This document shows positions 45,818 to 55,776 of a stretch of DNA of 64,000 nt, piece by piece. Both the position numbers and the translations under genes were made by a program. The stretch lies in contig JAGFMI010000011.1 of the NCBI GenBank assembly GCA_021030905.1, positions 1,054,001-1,118,000 of the forward strand, written 5' to 3'. Every line of letters begins with the position of its first letter. Positions within the stretch are counted from its first letter, which is position 1. The notes under the pieces were generated by a model. It did not search any database. It saw only the letters and a program-made list of their open reading frames with translations, and was not told the origin of the DNA. The DNA is from Pyrenula massariospora (taxonomy: Eukaryota > Ascomycota > Eurotiomycetes > Pyrenulales > Pyrenulaceae).

Positions 45818-47449
45818 ATGGACGCAATACCCAAAGGCGCAATCAGCGTAGCCACTACGGTGCTCGTATATTCTATCCTCAATCTTGTCGCAGCTGTTGT
45901 CGTTGCCTGGATGCACTGGCGCCATGGAGAAAGATTTGGCATCGTTTCGATCGCTGCATGGTTCATCATCATACAGATCACGAACTCGATGGTGCAACAA
46001 GTCCATTACATGTTCAACTGGAGATCTATCAAGCTCGCCGCTTTTGAAGCCGCCACCGGTCAGACGGATAATGACGGCCTGAAAAGTGTCCGAACATTCA
46101 CCCGTTTTGGCAGAATCCTTTTCCTGATACAATATTATTGCTACAATGTCGAGTCGTTGTTGTTCATGTTTTGGGTTGCAGCGCTATTTCGGAGGGCATA
46201 TCAGCTCCGCATGAGGTGGTTGGGCGGAAATGACAAAATGGTCGCTGTTGCCGCAAAGCTCCTTGCAATATTCTCTCCTATTGTACCTCTGGTCGTTTTA
46301 GAGACCGAGTTAGCATTGGAGAACAGTGCGCTTTCTTTATATCTCGGAAACTCAATCAGTATGTCAACTCAATTCTGATCATGATTCAGTTGCTGGAACT
46401 AACGAGGTACTAGTGGCCGGAGGGACAATTATTGGCAGCGTGTTCCTCCTACTCGTGCTTTATAAATACATTCACATTCGGCGACGAGTGTTATCTAACG
46501 AAAGCTCCGGACCCCTCCGGAAAATACGATTCACCATCACGTTCGGCCATGGCTCAAACCTTCGCAAGTCTATTAGCGAAGGCGAATCACTTCAGTCACA
46601 CGAGGCCATCTACGACAAATGGCTCATTTTCCGCTTCTCGTTCTGTTTTCTCATTCTCAGGTCAGTCTTAATCGATGACTTTTTCGTAGGATGAAATTTT
46701 ACTGAGCCCTTCTTAGCGCCCTCGAGGCGGTTCAAATCCTATTCCAAGTCTCTAGCGTTTCCCAGAATGCTAAACTATCTAGCCAGAAAAAGCCAGATTT
46801 CTCGACAAAGTCTGCGATTGGAGACATTATATTCTTCTTCCCTGGAGTTTCAACTGGCTTGATGGTTTTCCTGGTATTCGGAACCGTAGCTCCCTTTCGC
46901 AGTCACTACCGTGCACGGCTACCAGACTGGTGCTCTTGCTGCGTCCGGCAAAGGCTACGATCACACGGTAGCGAAGACTTCGATATGAAAGGGCTTGGAT
47001 CTATCGATGCGCGGGAGAGGACGTTGAATGTTCGAAAGTCCATTGGCGGACGGACAGCCGCGTCATCGAAGGGGAAGCCACAGTACACCGTGACCGTTCA
47101 AGTCGGTCCGTTTGCGCCAGAAGACAACGGTGAAAGGCGCGCAAGATCTCCTGTTCCTGAGACATGGCCCATCCGAACTTCAAATGCCCCGTCCTCGGTG
47201 TACGACGAGCCCGAACCTACTATATCCCCACCAAACAACCGAGAAAGCGGGTGGCCGTTAAAGAATTACCCACAGCATGGAGAGCCAGATTGGAGGACTA
47301 GCTGGCCGGTGATCACATCCTCTCGACCGCCGAGACCTGCCAGAGATGCTAGCACCATGGGGTTAGAGGATGTATTCCGACCGCAGCAGGTCGCCTCGCC
47401 TATTACAAAGGTGGAGAGGCGTACACTTAGAGGACGCGATTGGGTGTAG
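45818..47449 (+). CDS. Seven-transmembrane protein, GPCR-like topology
   Basis: Three exons, 45818-46358, 46414-46660 and 46717-47449; introns of 55 bases (GTATGT, ACTAAC branch, CTAG) and 56 bases (GTCAGT, CTTAG) with matching phases 1 and 2; 506 aa. Seven hydrophobic segments are visible: VATTVLVYSILNLVAAVVVA, IVSIAAWFIIIQI, ILFLIQYYCYNVESLLFMFW, LLAIFSPIVPLVVL, GTIIGSVFLLLVLY, FRFSFCFLIL and IIFFFPGVSTGLMVFLVFG. A long Ser/Pro/Arg-rich cytoplasmic tail (about 190 residues) follows. This topology fits fungal receptor-like proteins of the plasma membrane, but I see no PTH11 CFEM domain or other class motif, so ligand and class are unknown. Confidence 0.8.
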
Positions 47450-47720
47450 TACTGCTCAATGCTTTCAATTTGAAATTCCAAACACTTTTAACTCATTACA
47501 CCATAATCGTGTACGCCGATGCAGTGCCTCGTGGTCGCATGAGTCTGTTTGCTTACTTCAAAAGACGATGCTTGTTGTCATATACGCTCAGCCAATCTAA
47601 CCCCAATGAAGATTTCAGCAGTAATCCAGAGTCTATAATGCTTTCATGCCCGTAAATGAGACCCCCAAGCCAAACGCCATAGGACCAACTAGTAAAACTC
47701 CTTTGCACATTTACGGCATT

Positions 47721-49652
47721 CTATATTTCGATCTCAATGCCCAAATCCATTGCGGCTAGAGCTTCCTCATCATCCATTCGCTTTCGAAGCATCGGAAAGC
47801 CCTTCTTGTCGCGTGGCACCGGTCGACTTGTGCGAAGCGGGGTTCCTGACCGCGGCGTGGACGCATTAGGACTATTCATGCCGCTGAGTGGTGTCCCGGC
47901 TCTACTAATATCACTTCCGAAAAGATCATCAATATCATTTGGTGGCTTCAGCAGCTTATCTTCGGATTTTGGCGGCAGCTTCCGTGCAAATTTTTTCTTC
48001 TGTTCCGCAAGCTGGGCCTTACGGATGTTTTCAGCATTCAGCCGCTCATTGCGCCTATTTAGCTCGGCCAATCGCTCTTGCTGGTCGTTCTTTGCCTTGA
48101 TTTCTGGTCGTTGTAAAGACGTATTAAAGGCTAGCTTCTCCGGCACAATTGCCCTCAGTTCGTCATCGATTCTCTCGACTTCCTCCATGTCGCCTCTCAG
48201 GCTAGCTTCATGCTTTCGGTCGTTGAGCTCGCGTCGAAGTGGGGCCCGATTAATTTTGTCCAAGACAGCATTCTGACGTGCAATCTTTTCGCTGATCTCA
48301 GCCTCTGTGAAGCGGTGTGAGATTAGAGCATTAATAGCGTTCAGCTTCTTGTTGATATCGGAGCGGTAAGGGAGCTGAACATTGTCGTTTGCGAGGCTGG
48401 CGCGATATCGACGCCATTCATCCTACACGCGTAAGATTTAGCTATGCTGAGGCGGTAGGCACATACCTCAGTGAATTTTGAGTTCGAACATTCCAAGAAA
48501 GGCCAATTCCTTTCCGCTTTCCCATGGGCAGCTCGCACATATTGATCGGTTGCGAACATGCGCCCGTTGGGTGCCGCGATAGCATAAGGCCGACCTGGTT
48601 CGAAACGCACTATTTTGCAAAGTCTGTATTCGTTGACACCGGGAGCCTTGCCTGGGCCAATGCAGATCCGCGTGTAGCAGTCCGTAAGGGTTTCTTCGAA
48701 GCCGGGGTAGAAACAAACTTGTGCAAAATTGTCGCGTCCAACCCTCGCGCGCTGTATGTCGACCAGCTCGGCCACCGATTTATCTTCTGGAGGAGTGGGC
48801 GTCCGACGGCTATATTTTCCACCATCCCACTCAACTTCGCTTTCCCCGTCTGCGTCGATGTCGCTGTAAGCATCGTGAAGTGGGGAGCGATCACGATCTT
48901 TTGGTCGATTTGCGGCATCGCGGCGGCGTTGCTCTTCTCCTAGCCTCTTCTCTTCGCGATGACGTTTGTAGGCATCAATTGCGCTTGAAGCCTCCCCTGC
49001 CTTCTGGCCACCACGGTTGGTTCTTTGTCGGGAACTCTTGCGTTGGCTTTCTCCAAGCTCTGCAGCATCGGCTTTACGCTTCGATTTGGCTATTGCTTTT
49101 GCCTCTTCCCGCTCTCGAGAGGCTAGTAGACGACGAAGTGCTTGATCTTGGATGTGGCGATCTACAGCGGCCGCTCGATCAGCGAGGATAGACTCCCGTT
49201 GCAGCATGGGCATGGCCATGATCTCTTCTTTGTCTTTCTGGTTCACGTATAATTTTTCGTAAGGAAAAGGATTGCCGTTGGTCTCCGTGGGCGAGTCACT
49301 GGCATCAGAGTTGGATTCTGACATGGCTGCGGACTGGAGGGAGTGGCTCGATGATACGGAGGAGCTTGTTATCAAAGTTAGTGTAAGTCTGTGTCGACAA
49401 CGTAGCGGTATCTTACAGCTCTCCATCGTCAGAATCATCCCTCTTCGGTCGACGTCGAGCTGCTCGTCCTTTCTTCGCTGACAGAGCAACACCTTTTCGA
49501 GCCATATCTGCGGGTGTCGTAGAGCGCCGTTGGTTCGACGATTGTGGCGGAGGAGAAGGAGACTTTTCATTTGGGGAGGCGGGACTTTCCTCCCCAGAGG
49601 ACTCATCACCTCCAGCAAGAGCGAGAAGTTCGGCGTCGAGTTTGTCCGCCAT
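47721..49652 (-). CDS. rtf1: RNA polymerase II-associated protein Rtf1 (Plus3 domain)
   Basis: Three exons, 49652-49417, 49364-48467 and 48422-47721; introns of 52 bases (GTAAGA, ACACTAAC branch) and 44 bases (GTATGT, GTGTAG) with matching phases; 611 aa. Rtf1 is the Paf1-complex subunit that recruits the complex to elongating polymerase and promotes H2B ubiquitination. Visible: N-terminal MADKLDAELLALAGGD, an acidic/basic disordered part, the histone-modification-domain-like helix (MPMLQRESILADRAAAVDRH), and the Plus3 domain (about 255-390) with VAELVDIQRARVGRDNFAQ, CYTRICIGPGKAPGVNEYRLCKI and FATDQYVRAAHG. A long coiled coil follows (RRELNDRKHEASLRGD, RLAELNRRNERLNAENIRKAQLAEQKKK). Divergent from COQ7. 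Confidence 0.93.
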
Positions 49653-50158
49653 CGTGTCAAGGGTGAATGTATCGCAAGGCTCCCAGCACCAAACCAAGTC
49701 TGACTGATGATTATGAAAGTTGCGATTACTTTTCGTAGATCCGCAAAGAAGTATTCAGAATGACGGGTCAAAGAATCGCATAATAAAGCACAAGGCAGCC
49801 CAGCTGGTGTTGTTTCGGTCAGGGTGAATGAGTGAGAGGTGAGAAGAAGGATCTGATAGTTTATTGATGGTGTAGAGGGTAAGAATAACAAGAGATGTAG
49901 GCGTGCTCTGCAGAACTCCTTGTGCGCGGGAGAAATTTGCGTCTTGGCTCAGCTGGTGAAGTGCAAGATAACTCAAGGCGGAGACGCAGAACCCAGGGAC
50001 CTGTAGCTTTTGAAGGTCACGTGTTGGCGCCTTCATTCCGATTGGGCGATCGCTCACCCGCTCACATTCAACTTCCATGGCGTTGGGTTCACCCTACGTG
50101 AAAAAGTTGTTGCGATGAAACTTTGTTGGCCGATTCAATGATATCTCAATGGATGTAA
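49653..50158. promoter_or_regulatory. Shared divergent promoter of RTF1 and COQ7
   Basis: 506 bases between divergent ATGs. A perfect GTCACGTG core (CACGTG at 50018-50023), the type bound by bHLH regulators such as Cbf1, lies 140 bases before COQ7. Nearby is ATTGG, an inverted CCAAT box, at about 50040. CCAAT boxes and CACGTG elements are common in respiratory gene promoters of fungi; use here is inference. Confidence 0.4.
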
Positions 50159-50878
50159 ATGACCTTCAAAATGCCAAACGCCCGAGTTGTTCAAATCGTG
50201 CACCCATCCAGCGGAATCAGACCGACTACGCCATGCGTGCGCAGAATTCGCCCTTTGGCTGCAAGCTATGCTACGACCGCCCCCTGCCAGAGCGGATGCA
50301 CGAAGCAGCTTTCTGAGGAACGGCGAAGATTCCTCGACAGCGCATTACGGGTCAACCAGGCAGGAGAGCTGGCTGCCACGCTCATATATACGGCGCAGAC
50401 ACCACCAATTGTCGAAAGATATCCGCATCTTCGACCGCTTATGAAACACATGTACGATCAAGAAGCGAACCATTTTGCTACCTTCAATACACTGATGGCA
50501 AAACATCGTGTCCGGCCTACTGCCATGTATCCAATCTGGCAGGTCGCTGCCTCATTTCTTGGCTGGTCAACTGGCATGATGGGCCGCGAGGCGGCCATGG
50601 CCTGTACGGAGGCGGTAGAGACCGAGATTGGAACCCATTATAACGACCAGATCAGGGAACTTTTCAAATGGATGCAGGAAATCAAAGCACGTGGCGAAGA
50701 GGTGGAGCCAGAACTCCAGGAGTTGATTGATACGCTCAAAAAAATCCGAGATGAGGAGCTGGAACATCTTGATCATGCTGTTGAGAACGACGCCAAACAA
50801 GCGCAACCGTATGAACCTTTGACAAAGATCATCCAATATGGCTGCAAGGGAGCAATCTGGATCAGCCAAAGAGTCTGA
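50159..50878 (+). CDS. coq7: 5-demethoxyubiquinone hydroxylase Coq7 (mitochondrial)
   Basis: Intronless, 239 aa (235 if the ATG at 50171 is used). Coq7 is the di-iron hydroxylase for the penultimate step of ubiquinone synthesis, on the matrix side of the inner mitochondrial membrane. The N-terminus is basic and Ser/Thr-rich, a likely presequence. The four-helix di-iron ligands are present: E in NQAGELAA, E and H in DQEANHFATF, E in CTEAVETEIGTHYN, and E with EELEH in IRDEELEHLDHA. Length and the terminal block KGAIWISQRV match the family. It shares a divergent promoter with RTF1. Confidence 0.96.
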   Translation: MTFKMPNARVVQIVHPSSGIRPTTPCVRRIRPLAASYATTAPCQSGCTKQLSEERRRFLDSALRVNQAGELAATLIYTAQTPPIVERYPHLRPLMKHMYDQEANHFATFNTLMAKHRVRPTAMYPIWQVAASFLGWSTGMMGREAAMACTEAVETEIGTHYNDQIRELFKWMQEIKARGEEVEPELQELIDTLKKIRDEELEHLDHAVENDAKQAQPYEPLTKIIQYGCKGAIWISQRV

Positions 50879-51816
50879 ACAGATCCTATTATCAACTTTG
50901 GAGCAAGTCTGACAATAAAGTTTACTTCGGCATCTTTGGTGCCCCTGCTGGGCGAGTCACAGCCTGATATCATCGCTCAAGGTATTCACTTTCACTACCG
51001 CCTTGCCTCGCTCTTCCTCCGAGGCGTATCTGAGGATAAATCGGATGGCATTTCTGGATATGACGATGGATTTGTTCCGTTGACCCCAGCCATTGATGCT
51101 ACAAATCTAAGAGTCTTACTTAACCTAGCGCTGTATATTAATGAAGTAGGTCAGACCATTCCGTTCTTCCTTCCACTATCGAAGCTAGGTATCAGAAGTC
51201 GTGGTGGATCTGATAGTTAGCATTGGCCTGACTGGCTAATATTCTGACAGCGAGCCTGACCATCACCCGAAGCAGGCACGGCAGGTGAGCCGAGCACACC
51301 AAAGTCGATAGCGTCGCGATTGATCGCTGCCTAAACACACATTCTCCACAACGTCCATGAGCTGGTAAGAACAATTGTGCTGCCTGTTCACGTATCTGCA
51401 AATCGTTCCCTATAAAGGCATGTTCCTGCGCGCTTAGTCCGGGTTGCCCCAAAATTAGATGCGGTGGGAATTCGCCGGGGAAGGATGTACAGGACCGCAC
51501 CTTCCTCAACCGTAAAGTAAATAAAAAGACACGTGTTTGACCAGTCGCGCCTTCTCTGCTCGTGCATAGAAAATGCTGGTGCCTGAGTGCCTGATGATAC
51601 CAGTGACATGCAGCGCACTATGGGTTTCAGAAGGGGGAGCAAGACAGGCGATATCTCTTCCAAACATCTTCCTGTGTTCAGAGATCAATCACAAGTGAAT
51701 GAGGTGGGCTTCCTCTCAAAACCCTTTCGAGGACGTCTTTGCACCCACGACCCTACTCTCAAACACATCGCTGAGCGGAAACACCCAGTCTCTTTGATCC
51801 AGAGCATCGGCTCGCA
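50879..51816. other. Intergenic, about 0.9 kb, upstream of the ABC transporter
   Basis: Holds the 3' region of COQ7, the second copy of the short palindromic repeat (51183-51226) and the promoter region of the transporter gene. Open frames here have no motif. Confidence 0.4.
51183..51226. repeat. Short dispersed palindromic repeat, copy 2
   Basis: Starts GCTAGGTATCAGAAG and contains inverted arms TATCAGA / TCTGATA. It aligns over 44 bases with the copy at 36562-36604 with about ten differences, most of them C/T or G/A transitions, a pattern compatible with RIP mutation or simple decay. Confidence 0.5.
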
Positions 51817-54800
51817 ATGGCCGATTCATGTGACCACGCTGTCCCTGAACGCAAACACCAATGCTCGCGAGAACACAAAGCATCACTGCTTTCCCGCCTT
51901 CTCTTCCTATGGATCAATCCTCTGATCAAGCTTGGATACAGCAAGCCGCTTGCTCGAGAGGACCTTTGGTCTATCAACCCCGATCGCAGAGTAGAAGAGC
52001 ATGCCGCCGCCCTGTCTGTTGCCTTTCGCCGCCGCTCTGCTGCTGGCGGCAAGTACCCTTTGTTATGGGCATTGCACGATGTCTTCAAATCCGAGTTCTG
52101 GCTTGAAGGCTGCGCTACCTTGGCGTCGAACATGTTCCAAGTCACTTCTCCCCTCATAATCGGTTCCATCTTACGATTCGTAACCAGGACAAGGACAGCA
52201 GACTTAAATACCATCGACAAGGAAGGCATATTACTCTCGGTTGCAATCTTTACCACCCAGAGCATGATGAGCCTCGGAATGATTCACTGGTTCTATCTGG
52301 GTTCGGTCCTTGGAGCCGAGGTCAAAGGTTCTCTAATCAAAGTGATCTTCGAGAAGAGCCTTGCGTTGCCTGCTTCGGCCAAAAATGGCGCTGCTGCCAA
52401 GGAGGGACACGAGGAAGAAGACACCAACTGGACTGAGGGAAAGATTGTCAATCTCATATCGACAGACGCTAGCCGGATTTCTGGTGCGGTACATTATGGC
52501 CATTTGGCCTGGACAGGACCTGTCATGGTCGCCTTTGGTCTCACTTTTCTCTTTGTAAATCTAGGTTACAGCGTGTTACCTGGTTTGTGCCTTCTCGTGC
52601 TTGCCACGGAGGGTATGAAGCGTGTATTCGCCTTCTTTCACAAAATGCGCACCAAGCTGAACAAAATTCTGGATAGAAGGGTAGAACTGTCAAAGGAAAT
52701 GCTTCAGGGCATACAGTTCGTCAAATATTACGCCTGGGAATCGACTTTCTTGGGGAAAATTCTAGAAGCTCGAGCCGAAGAGATGAAACTTCTAAAGGTC
52801 TTCATGGCGGTCGGGAACGGCGCGATGGCAATGGCAGTAGCCATTCCTCATTTTGCTATGGTATTAGCATTCGCAATATATGCAGTGACAGGCCATGACT
52901 TTGATCCGGCTCGTGTGTTTTCGTCATTTGCGCTTTTCAATTGCTTAAGGATGCCTCTGGTCATGATCCCAGGGATGGTGACCCAGATAGCGGTCGCTCT
53001 TACATCCATAATCAGGATCCAAAAATTCCTACTCCAAGATCAGTCGGATGATATACAGCTCAACACCGCGAACGCGGCAGCTATTTCAATCGATGACGCT
53101 CACTTCTCCTGGCGACAAAATGTGACCAAATCTAGTGAGAGCGACGACAAAAGCATCGTAAATGAAACGACCGCACTACTTCACGAACCCGTCAAAAGCC
53201 AAAGCAGTACTTCAGAGACCGATTTCGTCCTCCAGCTCACCAATTTGCGAATCCACACGTCAGAATTTGTGATAGTAACTGGTCGAGTAGGCTCCGGGAA
53301 AAGCTCATTACTATCTGCTATTAGCGGGGAAATGATACTGCAAAAAGGAGAAGCTGCAGTCAATGGTCTTGTGATCCATTGTACCCAAACACCCTGGCTC
53401 ATCTCTGGTTCCATCACGACCAATATTGTCTTTGGTAAGGATTTTGACCGAGATAGATTTAACCAGGTTCTAGATGCCTGCGCTCTCAGGGTCGATCTCG
53501 ACGCTATGCCCAACGGGTCAGAAACTCAGATAGGAGAGCGAGGAGTGACGCTATCCGGAGGGCAGAAGCAGCGCGTAGGTCTTGCACGAGCCATCTATTC
53601 CGACTGTCCCATCATTCTTCTTGACGATCCTCTTTCTGCGGTTGATGCCAAGGTTGGCCGACACATTCTTGAAAATGCGATATTTGGGCCTCTTCTTCAA
53701 GGGCGCTGTGTGGTCCTTGCAACTCATCAGCTCCACGTTTTACCACGCGCAAATAGAATCATATGGATGGAAGGTGGTAGTATCAAAGCTATGAACACTT
53801 TTAGTCTCCTAAAACAGAGTTATCCAGAATTTGAGAAGCTCGTCAAAGATCTTGCCGCAAAACCAAACCATGATATTCCCACCAACGAACAGACTACAAC
53901 AGCAGAGAATGAGAAAGCGAACCTTCCTCTCCATCAGCTCATTGAAGACGAATATCAAGACGTTGGCATCGTTTCTTTTGATGTCTACAAGAGTTACATT
54001 GCGTCCGGGGGCTATGGCTATTGGCTTATAACCTTGATCTTCATGACCATCTCACGAGGCTCTTCAATCGCTGGTGGCTTGGTGCTTGCGTGGTGGACTT
54101 CTGACATCTTCGGCTTTTCCCAAGGCGTATACATTACGATTTTTGCCTGCACCGGAGGCATCCAGACTCTTCTATCCTTTCTCTCCTCCACGCTCACAGT
54201 GATCATTGGCTATAGATCTTCGAACGTCCTTTTTCGGAGCGCACTCTGTCACGTTTCCGAGGCCCCGATTTCATTCTTTAATACGACTCCAACAGGTCGA
54301 CTACTAAGCCTTTTCACCCGAGATGTAGACCTTATCGACAATGGTGCGGCGCCTGATCTTATCCAGCTTCTTGGTTTCATTGCTGTCGTGTTATCTACCA
54401 TAATGTTGCTCGTCTCCATATTACCATGGTTAGCACCAGCTATAACGCTTCTTACCTTTGGATTCTTTTATTTAGGACTACGTTATCGACGTACAGGACG
54501 AGAGCTGAAGCGTCACGAAGCGGTCGTCCGCTCTATTTGTACATCTCAGTCCACAGAGGCCATTACAGGTTCAAGCACGATCCGCGCATACCGGGCAGAG
54601 GACATGTTCGTAACGAGACTAGACGAGGCAATAAATAACATGAGCGCCTCAACACACTTGGTTTCTGCCATCCGACAGTGGCTGATCGTACGGCTTGACA
54701 CAATGGGCAACATCATTGTGCTGCTCACTGCATTGATGATAGTACACAAGAAGGACGTTCTTGACCCCAGCATCTCTGGCTTGCTCTTGACATATGGCCT

Positions 54801-55776
54801 AGCCTTTGTGAATCAATTGAGCTATGTAGTACAATATGCAGGCAGTGTCGAAGATGACATGGTTCCTGTTGAACGCATGAAGTATTATGGCACCAAAATA
54901 CCCAATGAGCTCGATGCCGAGTCTGAAAATCCCGACAACAACAGTGTCGTGGCCGCGTCGTGGCCATCAAAAGGTCATCTACATTTCAACAGAGTTACAA
55001 TTACTTATCCCTCTGCGTCCACTCCCGCTCTCACGAATACTTCCATTGATATCACCGCTGGCTCATGTGCTGCCATCGTTGGTCGAACAGGTGCAGGAAA
55101 ATCAACCCTCCTCGCGTCCCTCTTTCGCATGACTCCCAGCCCAACCACCGGCTCCATCTCTATTGATGACACCGACATTTCTACGATCCCACTCGAAAAA
55201 CTCCGCAGTGGCATCGCAATTGTCACCCAAGACCCCGTTTGCTGGAAAGGCACCGTCCGTGATAACATCGATCCGCAGCACGCGCTCCCAGACGACCGCA
55301 TCGAGGACATGCTCAAGAAGTGCGGCCTTATCGGCATCGAGATGGTTCCGTCATCATCCGCCGACTCGTCCACCGAGCCATCCGGGACTTCAACTCCCAA
55401 AGTCTCAACCATCACCCTCACCACCCCTCTCACATCCTCCGGCGCTAACCTCTCCCTCGGCCAGCGCCAGCTTCTCTCGCTCGCCCGCGCCCTCTTACGG
55501 AATACGCGCATCGTCGTCCTAGACGAAGCGACCAGCGCGCTGGACCAGGAGACGGACGCACGGGTGCTGGATCTGGTGCGGGAAGAGGCGAGGGAGAGGA
55601 ATCTTACGGTGATGTTTGTTGCGCATCGGATTGGGAGTGTGAAGAGGCTGGGAGTCGATAAGGTGGTTGTTCTTGAAGGGGGGCAGGTGCTGGAGGAGGG
55701 ACGGCCGGAGGAGTTGTACGGGAGGGAAGGGGGATGGTTTGCCGGCGTGGCGAGGGGGAGTGGGGTGGTCTTTTGA
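51817..55776 (+). CDS. ABC transporter, ABCC/MRP subfamily, full length without TMD0
   Basis: Intronless, 1319 aa, layout TMD1-NBD1-TMD2-NBD2. It exports organic anions, conjugates or toxins at the plasma or vacuolar membrane. NBD1 has Walker A GRVGSGKSS (about 488), signature LSGGQKQRVGLARAIY (about 578) and Walker B ILLDDPLSAVDA, with Asp instead of the catalytic Glu, as usual for ABCC NBD1. NBD2 has GRTGAGKST (about 1088), signature LSLGQRQLLSLARAL and VVLDEATSALDQ with the catalytic Glu. TMD1 begins after SLLSRLLFLWINPLIKLGY, the YOR1/MRP-type entry, so the extra N-terminal TMD0 is absent. An acidic Ser-rich insert lies ahead of Walker A of NBD1, and a Ser/Thr insert before the NBD2 signature. 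Closest in layout to yeast Yor1; the substrate cannot be read. Confidence 0.95.
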   Translation: MADSCDHAVPERKHQCSREHKASLLSRLLFLWINPLIKLGYSKPLAREDLWSINPDRRVEEHAAALSVAFRRRSAAGGKYPLLWALHDVFKSEFWLEGCATLASNMFQVTSPLIIGSILRFVTRTRTADLNTIDKEGILLSVAIFTTQSMMSLGMIHWFYLGSVLGAEVKGSLIKVIFEKSLALPASAKNGAAAKEGHEEEDTNWTEGKIVNLISTDASRISGAVHYGHLAWTGPVMVAFGLTFLFVNLGYSVLPGLCLLVLATEGMKRVFAFFHKMRTKLNKILDRRVELSKEMLQGIQFVKYYAWESTFLGKILEARAEEMKLLKVFMAVGNGAMAMAVAIPHFAMVLAFAIYAVTGHDFDPARVFSSFALFNCLRMPLVMIPGMVTQIAVALTSIIRIQKFLLQDQSDDIQLNTANAAAISIDDAHFSWRQNVTKSSESDDKSIVNETTALLHEPVKSQSSTSETDFVLQLTNLRIHTSEFVIVTGRVGSGKSSLLSAISGEMILQKGEAAVNGLVIHCTQTPWLISGSITTNIVFGKDFDRDRFNQVLDACALRVDLDAMPNGSETQIGERGVTLSGGQKQRVGLARAIYSDCPIILLDDPLSAVDAKVGRHILENAIFGPLLQGRCVVLATHQLHVLPRANRIIWMEGGSIKAMNTFSLLKQSYPEFEKLVKDLAAKPNHDIPTNEQTTTAENEKANLPLHQLIEDEYQDVGIVSFDVYKSYIASGGYGYWLITLIFMTISRGSSIAGGLVLAWWTSDIFGFSQGVYITIFACTGGIQTLLSFLSSTLTVIIGYRSSNVLFRSALCHVSEAPISFFNTTPTGRLLSLFTRDVDLIDNGAAPDLIQLLGFIAVVLSTIMLLVSILPWLAPAITLLTFGFFYLGLRYRRTGRELKRHEAVVRSICTSQSTEAITGSSTIRAYRAEDMFVTRLDEAINNMSASTHLVSAIRQWLIVRLDTMGNIIVLLTALMIVHKKDVLDPSISGLLLTYGLAFVNQLSYVVQYAGSVEDDMVPVERMKYYGTKIPNELDAESENPDNNSVVAASWPSKGHLHFNRVTITYPSASTPALTNTSIDITAGSCAAIVGRTGAGKSTLLASLFRMTPSPTTGSISIDDTDISTIPLEKLRSGIAIVTQDPVCWKGTVRDNIDPQHALPDDRIEDMLKKCGLIGIEMVPSSSADSSTEPSGTSTPKVSTITLTTPLTSSGANLSLGQRQLLSLARALLRNTRIVVLDEATSALDQETDARVLDLVREEARERNLTVMFVAHRIGSVKRLGVDKVVVLEGGQVLEEGRPEELYGREGGWFAGVARGSGVVF

